From: Candidatus Roizmanbacteria bacterium RIFCSPLOWO2_01_FULL_41_22
Lineage (GTDB): Bacteria > Patescibacteriota > Microgenomatia > UBA1406 > GWC2-37-13
Assembly (NCBI GenBank): GCA_001789805.1
Contig: MGAR01000020.1
Span: 1-33,311, forward strand
Reading direction: 5' to 3'
DNA: 33,311 nt
Shown: positions 7,752 to 15,605 of the stretch, in pieces
How the letters are laid out: every line of letters begins with the position of its first letter
Numbering within the stretch: position 1 is the first letter of the stretch
Made by a program: the position numbers and the translations under genes
Notes under the pieces: model-generated
Seen by the model: the letters and a program-made list of their open reading frames with translations, nothing else
Databases searched by the model: none
What the model was told of the DNA's origin: nothing

Positions 7752-8527
7752 TGAAGATCTCCATCATCTCGCTTTTCCCCAAAATGATCGAGGGGTTTTT
7801 TAATGAAAGCATTATTAGAAAAGCCAGTAATAGAGGTCTGGTTGAGATTGAAGTTATTAACCTGCGCGATTTTGCTTTAGACAGTTACGGCACTGTTGAT
7901 GATCGCCCTTATGGCGGGGGAGCGGGAATGGTTTTGCGAGTGGAGCCGATCTTTAATGCATTACAAAAAATTAAAAATCAAAGATCAAAGATCAAAACGA
8001 CAAAAATAAATCAAAAAACAATCCTAACCAGTGCTAAAGGTAAACGTTATAATCAGGCGAAAGCTCGAGAGTATTCTAAACTTGATCAGATAATCATCAT
8101 TGCCGGCCATTATGAAGCGGTGGACGAACGGGTTTTAGGTTTTATTGATGAGGAAGTGTCACTTGGCGACTTTATCATGACTGGCGGCGAAATACCTGCT
8201 GCGGCAATCTGCGACTCGGTGGTGCGTCTTTTACCAGGTGTATTAAAAAAAGAAGAGGCAACCCAGACGGAAAGTTTTTGGGAGATGAAAGTTGAGAAGC
8301 TAATAAAAATCTGTGGAAAAGACGAAGTTTTGTCCAGTTTGCAGAAGAAACGTATAGAAAAAGTACAGTTGTTGGAGTATCCTCACTATACCCGCCCGGC
8401 TGATTTTATGAGTATGACAGTGCCGGAAAGCATCATGAAAGGGAATCATCAGACGATAGCAAACTGGCGCATTAAGCAAGCCTACGAGCAAACACGTAAG
8501 AAACGGCCAGACCTGCTTGACAAATAA
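7751..8527 (+). CDS. trmD: tRNA (guanine37-N1)-methyltransferase
   Basis: Methylates G37 next to the anticodon to keep reading frame, using S-adenosylmethionine bound in a trefoil knot. Conserved segments: MKISIISLFP start, DDRPYGGGAGMV, IIAGHYEAVDERV, the knot SLGDFIMTGGE and LLEYPHYTRP near the end. 258 aa is slightly longer than the usual 240 or so. The excess lies at about residues 72-92, a Lys/Gln/Asn-rich surface loop made by the 7-bp array at 7974-8001. The mRNA appears leaderless (TACAAT 6 bp before ATG). Confidence 0.95.
   Translation: MKISIISLFPKMIEGFFNESIIRKASNRGLVEIEVINLRDFALDSYGTVDDRPYGGGAGMVLRVEPIFNALQKIKNQRSKIKTTKINQKTILTSAKGKRYNQAKAREYSKLDQIIIIAGHYEAVDERVLGFIDEEVSLGDFIMTGGEIPAAAICDSVVRLLPGVLKKEEATQTESFWEMKVEKLIKICGKDEVLSSLQKKRIEKVQLLEYPHYTRPADFMSMTVPESIMKGNHQTIANWRIKQAYEQTRKKRPDLLDK
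7974..8001 (+). repeat. 7-bp tandem array inside trmD
   Basis: Heptads AAAATCA, AAGATCA, AAGATCA, AAACGAC read in frame as part of NQRSKIKTTKI. The same core CAAAGATCAAAGATCAAA occurs in gltX at 12641. It lies in a loop where TrmD normally has no extra residues. Confidence 0.7.
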
Positions 8528-8609
8528 CTAGATAGGTGCTAAAAATTACAATATTCATCAGGAGTGATGAAGTGATGAACCAATTTACGATTATTAATCA
8601 TATAGTTTA

Positions 8610-9299
8610 ATGATTCAGTTTCAGCAAGTGACCAAAAAATTTCACAACATGTCGGCAGTCGACTCAGTTTCGCTACAAATAAAACCAGGAGAAATCATCG
8701 GTTTTTTAGGCCCCAATGGCGCCGGAAAGACTACCACCATGCGTCTGTTGCTAGGTTATTTACGACCTAGCTCAGGCGCAGTTAGTATCGAAAAAAAAGA
8801 TCCCCATCGGCAAAGAATCGCGATTCTTAAGATGATTGGCTATCTGCCGGAGAACAATCCTCTTTATCTGGAGATGAAGGTGGCCGAATATCTGCAGTTT
8901 GTGGCCAGCATTAAAGAAGTGAAAAAAGAACAGATCCAAAGTGTCGTGGAACAAGTGGCCCTAGATGAGGTTTTAGAAACAAAAATAGAAGAATTATCCC
9001 GCGGTTTTAAACAGCGAGTGGGACTGGCGGCGGCTTTGATCGGTGAGCCAAAGATCCTTATTTTAGACGAGCCAACATCGGGCTTGGATCCGATCGAACA
9101 GGACAGGATCAAAGATCTTATTAAAAAAATGGCCAAGAAAAAAACAGTTATTTTCTCAACCCATATTTTATCGGAGGTGGAAGATGTGGCTACCAGGCTG
9201 ATGATTATTAATCAGGGACAGATCGTGTACGACGGCGAAAAGCCAAAAAAGGCAGGCGGAGTAGAAAAATTATTTAAAAAATTAGTTAAAAAGGAGTAA
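8610..9299 (+). CDS. ABC transporter ATP-binding protein, GldA/drug-export type
   Basis: The ATPase of a three-gene exporter. 229 aa with Walker A GPNGAGKTT (34-42), a Q-loop region around YLPENNPLY, the signature LSRGFKQR and Walker B ILILDEPTSGLDP, then the H-loop FSTHILSEVE. It belongs to the ABC-2 type (GldA/NatA-like) ATPases. It is followed after 3 bp by the permease and then a GldG-like protein, a combination known from gliding-type and CPR exporters. TATAGT lies just before the start at 8601-8606 but is too close (3 bp) for a confident promoter call. Confidence 0.92.
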   Translation: MIQFQQVTKKFHNMSAVDSVSLQIKPGEIIGFLGPNGAGKTTTMRLLLGYLRPSSGAVSIEKKDPHRQRIAILKMIGYLPENNPLYLEMKVAEYLQFVASIKEVKKEQIQSVVEQVALDEVLETKIEELSRGFKQRVGLAAALIGEPKILILDEPTSGLDPIEQDRIKDLIKKMAKKKTVIFSTHILSEVEDVATRLMIINQGQIVYDGEKPKKAGGVEKLFKKLVKKE

Positions 9300-9302
9300 C
9301 GC

Positions 9303-10019
9303 ATGTTTACACTATACAAAAAAGAATTAGCATATTACTTAAATAATTCAATTGGTTATATTGTAATTATTCTTTTTGCTATTTTTGCCAATTTTCTTTA
9401 TGTCAAGGATATTTTCGTGGTGGGATCAGCTTCAATGCGGCCATTTTTTAACATTCTGCCGTGGCTGCTAATGGTATTTGTCCCAGCTTTATGTATGAGA
9501 TCAATAGCTGAGGAGAAAAGAACCAATACTATTGAACTGCTGCTTACTCTGCCGGTCTCAGAAACTCAGGTAGTGCTAGCGAAATATTTGGCATTATTGA
9601 CGTTAACAGGCGTTTCCTTTGTTTTGACGATGGGGCTACCTGTCTCTCTGTTTTTTTTAACCAAATCCAATTTATCAAATTTATATATTCCAGAGATACT
9701 GGTCGGGTATGTCGGCTCAATCCTTATTGCGAGCGCCTTTATCAGTCTGTCTCTCTTTTTTTCTTCAAAAACAAAAAATCAGGTGGTGGCTTTTCTATCC
9801 AGTGCGGTCATTTTATTTTTCCTTATTATATTTTCTTCTGATTTTGCCAGCTCGGTTTTACCAAAAGCGCTCCAGGACAGGTTAAATTATTTAAGCCCAG
9901 TTTATCATCTGCAAAACTTTATCAAAGGTCTGGTCGACTTGAGATCGTTATTTTATTTCCTCAGTTTTACGGTGGCGTTTCTCTTTATGACAATTATTGA
10001 ACTGGAAAAAAGAGAGTAA
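9303..10019 (+). CDS. ABC-2 type permease, GldF-like
   Basis: A 238-aa integral membrane protein with about six hydrophobic helices. The loop PALCMRSIAEEKRTNTIELL is characteristic of ABC-2/GldF permeases. It pairs with the upstream ATPase. A Shine-Dalgarno (AAGGAG, about 9291-9296) overlaps the end of the ATPase gene and precedes the ATG, as expected for an internal operon gene when the promoter-proximal genes are leaderless. The substrate is unknown. Confidence 0.88.
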   Translation: MFTLYKKELAYYLNNSIGYIVIILFAIFANFLYVKDIFVVGSASMRPFFNILPWLLMVFVPALCMRSIAEEKRTNTIELLLTLPVSETQVVLAKYLALLTLTGVSFVLTMGLPVSLFFLTKSNLSNLYIPEILVGYVGSILIASAFISLSLFFSSKTKNQVVAFLSSAVILFFLIIFSSDFASSVLPKALQDRLNYLSPVYHLQNFIKGLVDLRSLFYFLSFTVAFLFMTIIELEKRE

Positions 10020-10033
10020 TCAAATCTATTTTT

Positions 10034-11551
10034 ATGTCTATCAGCAGCAACTTAAAAAAAATAAAACACTTAAATCTGATTTCGCTTTTGAAACTAGATA
10101 AATTTCAGACTCAGATGATCTTGACGGTGGTTGTAGCGCTATTGGCGGTGACCAATCTGTTGCTGACTGGTGTGTCGCTGCGGATAGATCTTTCGCAGGG
10201 GCAGGCATATACGCTGTCGCCGGCTACCAAAAAATTACTTGGTAAAATGAAGGAACAAGTGACTATTCAATTTTTTGCATCCTCCAACCTGCCAACTCGT
10301 CTGCAGCCTCTGCGTTCTAACGTGGTAGACCTACTTCGTGAGTACGAGAGACAAAGCGGAAAAGTGCAGGTCAAAATAGTTGATCCGGATAAAGACACCG
10401 TCGCCGGTCAGAAAGCCCAATCAACCGGTATTCCGCAGCTGCAGTTTTCCCAGATGGAGCAAGATAAGTTCGCCGTTTCCAAAGCCTATTTTGGCATTCT
10501 AGTCAATCAAGGCGATAAAAAAGAGATTATCCCGCAGGTGACGGAAGTGGAAAGTCTGGAGTATAATCTGACTTCAGCCGTTTATAAACTCACTCGCCAA
10601 GAACTGCCCAAGATCGGCATTATCGGTGATGAAGTTGGTCTAAGCCTGGGTCAGGATCCGCTGTCTGTAGTGCGGCAGCTATTAAGTAAGCAGTTTTATG
10701 TGAGCGCTCTTAATATCGCTACCGGTTCGGCCGATGAAAAAATCAGCAGCTCCTACAAATCGCTTCTTGTTTTCGATTCGCCCCAAAAGGAATATACGGA
10801 TTTGGATATTAAGGCAATAAACGATTATTTAAACGGCGGTGGGACAGCAATCTTATTTGCCAACGGATTGAATATTACCGAAAATTTACAGATTGCCCCG
10901 GCCAGGCATCGTTTTTCTGACATCTTAAAGAATTACGGCATTATCATTCAAGAAAATTTACTTTTATCGACCTCGGCTGAATTAGTTAATTTCGGCAATG
11001 ATGTCGTTTCGTTTCTTACTCCCTATCCTTTTTGGCTAAAAACCAATGTTTTTAACCCGTCTTCAAGTAATTTTTCTAATATTAACCAACTCACTTATCC
11101 CTGGGTCTCTTCTATCACAGTTAGTAAAGTTCAGGATGTAGCAGTTAAGGAGTTGGTCAAAACCACCACTCAAACCTGGGAACAAAAAAGTTCATTTAAC
11201 CTCAATCCGCAAGAAATCAAGCAACCGCAGGAAAAAGACCTTAAGCAGTATGTGATTACCGCTGAGGCAGAAAAAAAAGGTGGTGGTCATATTGTAGTGG
11301 TTGGGTCTTCGCGTTTTTTACTGGATCGGTATCTTTCCCGGGATACCAATAATCTGGATTTTGTGTTGAATGTTTTAAGCACAATGGCTTCGGGTGGTGA
11401 GTTGGCAGGAATCCATCAGCGAGCGGTTAGTTTTTACCCGCTACCCGATCTGCCACAGTCGCAAAAAGATTTTTTCAAGTACGCTAATATTTTACTTCTG
11501 CCTGCTCTTTTTGCAGTTTATGGAGCGTTCAGGTTAATTAAAAGGAAGTGA
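10034..11551 (+). CDS. GldG-like auxiliary component of ABC exporter
   Basis: 505 aa: one N-terminal membrane helix at about residues 30-52, a large extracytoplasmic region and a C-terminal helix (about 480-500) ending in the basic RLIKRK. The ectodomain start, LSPATKKLLGKMKEQVTIQF, is typical of the family annotated as ABC transport involved in gliding motility (GldG / DUF4350-like). It follows the permease after 14 bp and completes the ATPase-permease-GldG operon. The family probably assists export; no gliding is implied in this organism. Confidence 0.85.
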   Translation: MSISSNLKKIKHLNLISLLKLDKFQTQMILTVVVALLAVTNLLLTGVSLRIDLSQGQAYTLSPATKKLLGKMKEQVTIQFFASSNLPTRLQPLRSNVVDLLREYERQSGKVQVKIVDPDKDTVAGQKAQSTGIPQLQFSQMEQDKFAVSKAYFGILVNQGDKKEIIPQVTEVESLEYNLTSAVYKLTRQELPKIGIIGDEVGLSLGQDPLSVVRQLLSKQFYVSALNIATGSADEKISSSYKSLLVFDSPQKEYTDLDIKAINDYLNGGGTAILFANGLNITENLQIAPARHRFSDILKNYGIIIQENLLLSTSAELVNFGNDVVSFLTPYPFWLKTNVFNPSSSNFSNINQLTYPWVSSITVSKVQDVAVKELVKTTTQTWEQKSSFNLNPQEIKQPQEKDLKQYVITAEAEKKGGGHIVVVGSSRFLLDRYLSRDTNNLDFVLNVLSTMASGGELAGIHQRAVSFYPLPDLPQSQKDFFKYANILLLPALFAVYGAFRLIKRK

Positions 11552-11566
11552 CCAAGTCAAACTTGG
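11552..11566. repeat. Small palindrome CCAAGT-CAA-ACTTGG after gldG
   Basis: A perfect 6-3-6 inverted repeat directly after the stop codon. It is followed by CTTCAAAA, not a T-run, so it is a poor terminator. Related elements are at 16383-16396 and 19346-19360. Confidence 0.5.
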
Positions 11567-11643
11567 CTTCAAAAAACAGTCTAACTTGAGCATTATTTAC
11601 GGTTGAGGACTAACTTTCGGTTATTCTGAAAATTAATTAAGAG

Positions 11644-11652
11644 TGGTATAAT
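11644..11652 (+). promoter_or_regulatory. Extended -10 that fixes the gltX start
   Basis: TGG-TATAAT ends at 11652, and the ATG at 11660 lies 7 bp behind it. The earlier ATG at 11651 is part of the -10 hexamer itself and so cannot be on the transcript. Confidence 0.65.
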
Positions 11653-11659
11653 GTCAGAC

Positions 11660-13087
11660 ATGGTACGAACGCGAGCGGCAATATCTCCAACCGGTTTTCC
11701 GCACATTGGGACGATCTATCAAGTCCTATTCGATTATGCTTTTGCTAAAAAACATCAAGGACGGTTTATAGTGCGCATCGAGGATACAGATCAAGAGCGA
11801 ACAGTTGCCGGAGCCGAAACCAAGATTTTTTCTGCATTAGACTGGTTTGGATTGAGCGAAGACGAAAGCATAAGGAAAAAGGGGCCTTATGGTCCGTATC
11901 GTCAGTCAGACCGTTTACCCATATATAAAAAATATGCAGAAGAACTGGTTGGGAAAGGAAAAGCCTATTATTGCTTTTGTACGAAACAACGTTTAGAAGA
12001 GCTTAGAAATCAGCTGCAAAAACAAAAGAAGGTCCCGATGTATGATAAGTATTGCCGAAAATTAAACTCGGAAGAAGTGAAAAAGAGACTGCAGACTGGA
12101 GAAAAATTTGTTATCCGCTTAAAAGTTCCTGAAAATATTACAATAAAAGTTAGAGATGAGCTGCGGGGAGAGATTTCTTTTGACTCCGATAATGTTGACG
12201 ATCAAGTTTTACTGAAATCAGACGGTTATCCAACTTATTTTTTAGCGGTAGTGGTGGATGACCATTTAATGAAAATTACTCATATGGTCCGGGGTGAGGA
12301 ATGGTTGACCTCATCTCCCAAAATAAAACTGCTGTATGATCATTTTCAATGGGATATACCCCGTCTTTATCATACTCCAATAATTCGCAATCCGGATAAA
12401 TCAAAATTTTCCAAACGTCAGGGACACACTAATGTTGACTGGTATAAAAAAAATGGCTTTCTGCCGGAGGCAATATTAAATTATTTAGCGCTTCTTGGCT
12501 GGAGTCATCCAGAAGGAAAAGAATTATTTACATTAACTGAGTTTATTGCGCTATTTGATTTAAAAGACCTAAAACCGATTGGACCAATATTTGATCTACC
12601 TAAACTGGAGTGGATGAATGGGCAGTACATAATGAAAATGCAAAGATCAAAGATCAAAGATCAAATATTAAATTACTACAAAAAATATCAAGACCTTCGC
12701 TTACCGGAAGATATGGTGGAAAAGACAGTTCCTTTGATTCAGGAAAGAATAAAAAAATTAGCTGATTATCTGCCTTTATGCGAGTTTTTCTTTCAGCCTC
12801 CAGAGAAATATGAAATAAACCTATCTTCACAAAAAGAACTGTTTTCAAAAATTGTGGAGAAGTTGCAGCAAATTTCAGATTGGCAGGCAGAAGAACTTGG
12901 CGGGGCGATGCAGAGCTTAGCGTCTGATCTAAAAGTAAAAAACAGTGAGTTTTTTATGGCGCTTCGTGTAGCAGTCTCCGGGAAAAAAATCACTCCGCCT
13001 CTAAATGAGTCAATGGAGATTCTTGGGAAAACAGAGTGCCTGCGGCGGATTGAGTTGACAATTGACAAAACGGCTAATAACTGTTAA
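11660..13087 (+). CDS. gltX: Glutamyl-tRNA synthetase
   Basis: Class I synthetase charging tRNA-Glu (and often tRNA-Gln where the amidotransferase pathway is used). Visible: PTGFPHIGTIY (HIGH motif) near the N-terminus, RIEDTDQERT, the YYCFCT zinc-region remnant, VDDHLMKITHMVRGEEW and KFSKRQGH (KMSKS motif). 475 aa from the start chosen here. A frame three codons longer exists, but its ATG overlaps the -10 box. At about residues 328-336 a 7-bp tandem array is translated as QRSKIKDQI at the border of the anticodon-binding domain. tRNA-Gln at 20480 could be its second substrate. Confidence 0.95.
   Translation: MVRTRAAISPTGFPHIGTIYQVLFDYAFAKKHQGRFIVRIEDTDQERTVAGAETKIFSALDWFGLSEDESIRKKGPYGPYRQSDRLPIYKKYAEELVGKGKAYYCFCTKQRLEELRNQLQKQKKVPMYDKYCRKLNSEEVKKRLQTGEKFVIRLKVPENITIKVRDELRGEISFDSDNVDDQVLLKSDGYPTYFLAVVVDDHLMKITHMVRGEEWLTSSPKIKLLYDHFQWDIPRLYHTPIIRNPDKSKFSKRQGHTNVDWYKKNGFLPEAILNYLALLGWSHPEGKELFTLTEFIALFDLKDLKPIGPIFDLPKLEWMNGQYIMKMQRSKIKDQILNYYKKYQDLRLPEDMVEKTVPLIQERIKKLADYLPLCEFFFQPPEKYEINLSSQKELFSKIVEKLQQISDWQAEELGGAMQSLASDLKVKNSEFFMALRVAVSGKKITPPLNESMEILGKTECLRRIELTIDKTANNC
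12641..12668 (+). repeat. 7-bp tandem array inside gltX
   Basis: Three exact CAAAGAT units plus CAAATAT, translated in frame. It shares an 18-bp core with the trmD array. Confidence 0.75.
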
Positions 13088-13114
13088 GGTGTGTCATTAC
13101 TTATTCCCATTTTT

Positions 13115-13219
13115 ATGACTAAAAGAAAAAATAATAGCCGAAAAAAGTCTAAGTCACAGTTGAAAAAGAGAATGCATGGCAGTGCTAGAAAACTTATTCG
13201 CAGAACTAAGGATAGTTAA
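13115..13219 (+). CDS. Very small basic protein (34 aa)
   Basis: Reads MTKRKNNSRKKSKSQLKKRM and goes on to end IRRTKDS. About 15 of 34 residues are Lys or Arg and only two are acidic or nearly so, which suggests nucleic-acid or ribosome binding. It is not one I recognise; it lacks the L34 and L36 signatures. It lies 27 bp after gltX on the same strand. Its TAA overlaps the TAA of the convergent zinc-ribbon gene in the shared palindrome TTAA. The composition could also arise from an A-rich spacer, but the sharp end against the neighbour favours a real gene. Confidence 0.45.
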   Translation: MTKRKNNSRKKSKSQLKKRMHGSARKLIRRTKDS

Positions 13220-13413
13220 ACTTCAATTTCAAAGTTTTTTTGCTGAAAATTGGCCGCGGTTTCCTTCATAATTGATAGAGTAAAGCAATTGGAACAGCCC
13301 TTTATCCAATTACTCCGATAACAGATTTCGGTTTTACTGGAGCCTTTTATTGCTGTTTGACAAAAAGGACAGGTGAAGTTTAAAATCGGAAATTTTTTTG
13401 TCATAATCTTCAT
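13216..13413 (-). CDS. Small zinc-ribbon-like protein
   Basis: 65 aa with Cys pairs in the order CPFC, then CYRSNWIKGCSNC: five Cys able to form a four-Cys zinc site. No enzyme domain. An in-frame ATG at 13404 (MTKKFPILN) is an alternative start; the 13413 start has a TATACT box 11 bp upstream. It ends inside the shared TTAA with the 34-aa basic protein. Function unknown, possibly nucleic-acid or protein binding. Confidence 0.6.
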   Translation of the reverse strand: MKIMTKKFPILNFTCPFCQTAIKGSSKTEICYRSNWIKGCSNCFTLSIMKETAANFQQKNFEIEV

Positions 13414-13425
13414 TTAGTAATTCAA

Positions 13426-13450
13426 GTATAATCCACAAATTGGATTATAC
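13426..13450. promoter_or_regulatory. Perfect 10-5-10 inverted repeat with a -10 box in each arm
   Basis: GTATAATCCA, CAAAT, TGGATTATAC. Each arm carries TATAAT on its own strand, so it can act as two divergent -10 boxes, as an operator, or both. It lies between the zinc-ribbon gene and nadC. Confidence 0.5.
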
Positions 13451-13505
13451 AAGGGTTGATGTTATTAGGTGTGAAGCGGTATAGATCATTTGAATAAAAT
13501 ATGAT

Positions 13506-13514
13506 TGTTATAAT
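13506..13514 (+). promoter_or_regulatory. Extended -10 of nadC
   Basis: TGT-TATAAT, then 6 bp, then the GTG start at 13521. The spacing supports GTG as the first base of the mRNA rather than the ATG at 13533. Confidence 0.55.
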
Positions 13515-13520
13515 AGGAAG

Positions 13521-14384
13521 GTGGCTGACATTATGCAACCAACTGCATCTATTTTCCAAAAAAAATTAATAAGAGAAGTGATTTCTTTAGCCTTAAGAGA
13601 AGATATTGGACAAGGGGATGTCACTTCTCATTGGATTTTACGAAAAGACTTAATAATCAAAGGGAGAATAGTCGCTCATGAAGAAGGAGTGATCGCCGGT
13701 TTACAGATCGCCAGCCAGGTTTTTTTAACGGTAGATAAACACACTCGATTTATTAATAAAGTTAAGGATGGATCAACTGTTTTAAAAGGAACGGTTGTGG
13801 CAGTTGTAGGTGGTCCGGCGGTGAGTATTCTGTCGGCTGAAAGGACAGCCTTAAATTTTTTACAAAGGATGTCGGGAATAGCCACCATGACCAGGCAGTT
13901 GGTGCAAAAAATCAGAAAAACGAAAGCGCGCATTTTAGATACACGAAAAACCGCCCCCGGTCTGAGATCGATTGATAAATTGGCCGTTTACATGGGAGGA
14001 GGGCAGAATCATCGTTTTGGATTGTATGACATGGTGCTGATTAAAGATAATCATATCAAGTCAGCCGGGAGCATCAGTCGCGCGATACAACTGATACAAA
14101 ATCGTAATCATCAAAGAATAAAAGTTGAAGTAGAAGTTGAAAATCTGACTCAATTAAAAGAAGTTTTATCAGAAAAGATTGATATCATTATGCTTGATAA
14201 TATGAGTTTTATTGAGATAAAAAAAGCAGTAGCCATAGTCAATGGCAAGTTCAAATTAGAAGTATCCGGGGGCATTAACAACAGTAATATTCTCCAAATT
14301 GCTCAAACCGGAGTCGATTATATCTCGATTGGGGGGTTGACTCATTCGGTAAAAGCGTTAGATTTGAGTTTAGATATTTTATAA
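13521..14384 (+). CDS. nadC: Quinolinate phosphoribosyltransferase (carboxylating)
   Basis: Converts quinolinate and PRPP to nicotinate mononucleotide, the entry of de novo NAD synthesis. 287 aa, normal length. Conserved segments: EDIGQGDVTS at the N-terminus, RTALNFLQRMSGIAT, LDTRKTAPGLR, GGGQNHRFGLYDMVLIKDNH (substrate-binding His/Arg/Lys), VEVEVENL and IMLDNMS, ending in VSGGI. The related ModD protein is less likely given the complete NadC motifs. nadA and nadB are not in the window, so the source of quinolinate is unclear. GTG start, apparently leaderless. Confidence 0.93.
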   Translation: MADIMQPTASIFQKKLIREVISLALREDIGQGDVTSHWILRKDLIIKGRIVAHEEGVIAGLQIASQVFLTVDKHTRFINKVKDGSTVLKGTVVAVVGGPAVSILSAERTALNFLQRMSGIATMTRQLVQKIRKTKARILDTRKTAPGLRSIDKLAVYMGGGQNHRFGLYDMVLIKDNHIKSAGSISRAIQLIQNRNHQRIKVEVEVENLTQLKEVLSEKIDIIMLDNMSFIEIKKAVAIVNGKFKLEVSGGINNSNILQIAQTGVDYISIGGLTHSVKALDLSLDIL

Positions 14385-14411
14385 AGTACTTTAATAGGTG
14401 CAGTTTATCAA

Positions 14412-14420
14412 TGATAAAAT
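14412..14420 (+). promoter_or_regulatory. Extended -10 of the GH18 gene
   Basis: TGA-TAAAAT followed after 5 bp by the GTG start at 14426, again a leaderless arrangement. Confidence 0.45.
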
Positions 14421-14425
14421 AACGT

Positions 14426-15586
14426 GTGGGAAAAATCTTTATTGCTATTTTTGCCATTATAGCAGGTGTTAGTATAGGCTATTATATTTTCGCCAGGCCG
14501 TCGTTTTCTCCTATAAAGCATTTAATCTCAGAACAGCTTACAAGCGTATCTAATCAAAAACTGGTAATTGGTTTTTTACCATTTTGGCTTATAGATAAAG
14601 CAGATAAAAATTATGCCGACTATATCAGTACTTTGGCTTATTTTGGGCTGATTCTTGATTCCGATGGCTCAATAAAGCAGTATACCAATCCTCAGGAGGC
14701 AGAGCCCGGTTGGTATGCACTACAAGCGGGTAAAATTGATGATCTGTTGACTGAAGCAAAAAGAAAGGATATAAAACTGTCGCTGGTAGTTTTTTGCGGT
14801 GATGAGGAAACAATCGGTCAACTGCTTGATAAACCAGAAAAGCACGCCGATCGGCTGGTTGAAGAAGTTACTCCCTTGATGAAGAAATTCGGCTTTAGCG
14901 ATCTGAATTTAGATATAGAGAGTGTCAAAGAAGCATCCGGCGAGGCGCGTTTACATTTTACCCAGTTTGTCAAACAGGTGAAAAAAGGCATGGATCAAAA
15001 CAATGCTGGAACACTGTCCATAGATGCCAGTCCGACGGTGTTTATTAAAAAATACCTCATTGATCCGGTGCAGATTAGTCAGATAGTTGATCATTTTATC
15101 ATCATGGGCTACGACTACCATTATCCGGGCTCGTATGTCAGCGGCCCGGTGGCGCCACAGGCTGGAGCCGGCACAGTATCGGAGTTTGATACGCAGGTTG
15201 CCATCAAACTAGCCGCTGGTGTGATGCCGGCTGAGAAGATCATCCTGGCTATCCCACTTTATGGTTATGAATGGGAGACGATCGATGATTTTTCGCGGGC
15301 GGCAACAATCCCCGGAAGCGGCTTGGTGGCGAGTAATCGGCGGGTGGAAGAGCTGCTAAAAGACTGTGAGGAATGTCAGATCAGTCGCGAGAAGGAAGCG
15401 GACGAAGCATATGTAGTTTATCAAGACACGGAAACCGGCGTTTATCATCAGATTTTTTTTCCTGACAAACAGGCGACCCAGGCAAAAGCGGATTATGCGC
15501 AAAAAAACAAATTAGGCGGGATTGCGCTGTGGGCTTTGGGCTATGAAGGAGACACCATACTTGAGCCGTTAAAGGGCTATAAGTAG
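14426..15586 (+). CDS. GH18-family (chitinase/YaaH-like) membrane-anchored hydrolase
   Basis: 386 aa. An N-terminal hydrophobic segment (residues 4-23) anchors or exports it. The rest is a GH18 TIM barrel: VIGFLPFW (first strand), the catalytic motif FSDLNLDIE (D159, N161, D163, acid E165), MGYDYHYPGS, IPLYGYEWE and the final GIALWALGYEGD. The family pattern is DGxDxDxE; here the first Asp-Gly is Ser-Asp, but the catalytic Glu and preceding Asp are kept. It likely cleaves or binds a beta-1,4-GlcNAc polymer such as peptidoglycan or a host or environmental glycan. The start is GTG, 5 bp behind a -10. Confidence 0.85.
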   Translation: MGKIFIAIFAIIAGVSIGYYIFARPSFSPIKHLISEQLTSVSNQKLVIGFLPFWLIDKADKNYADYISTLAYFGLILDSDGSIKQYTNPQEAEPGWYALQAGKIDDLLTEAKRKDIKLSLVVFCGDEETIGQLLDKPEKHADRLVEEVTPLMKKFGFSDLNLDIESVKEASGEARLHFTQFVKQVKKGMDQNNAGTLSIDASPTVFIKKYLIDPVQISQIVDHFIIMGYDYHYPGSYVSGPVAPQAGAGTVSEFDTQVAIKLAAGVMPAEKIILAIPLYGYEWETIDDFSRAATIPGSGLVASNRRVEELLKDCEECQISREKEADEAYVVYQDTETGVYHQIFFPDKQATQAKADYAQKNKLGGIALWALGYEGDTILEPLKGYK

Positions 15587-15605
15587 CATAATGATGGAAT
15601 TTATT

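Noticed and set aside
13115-13219. 34-aa basic protein as ribosomal protein L34 or L36
   Set aside because: Lacks the L34 KRT-x-QPS start and the L36 Cys/His set; kept only as an unnamed basic protein.
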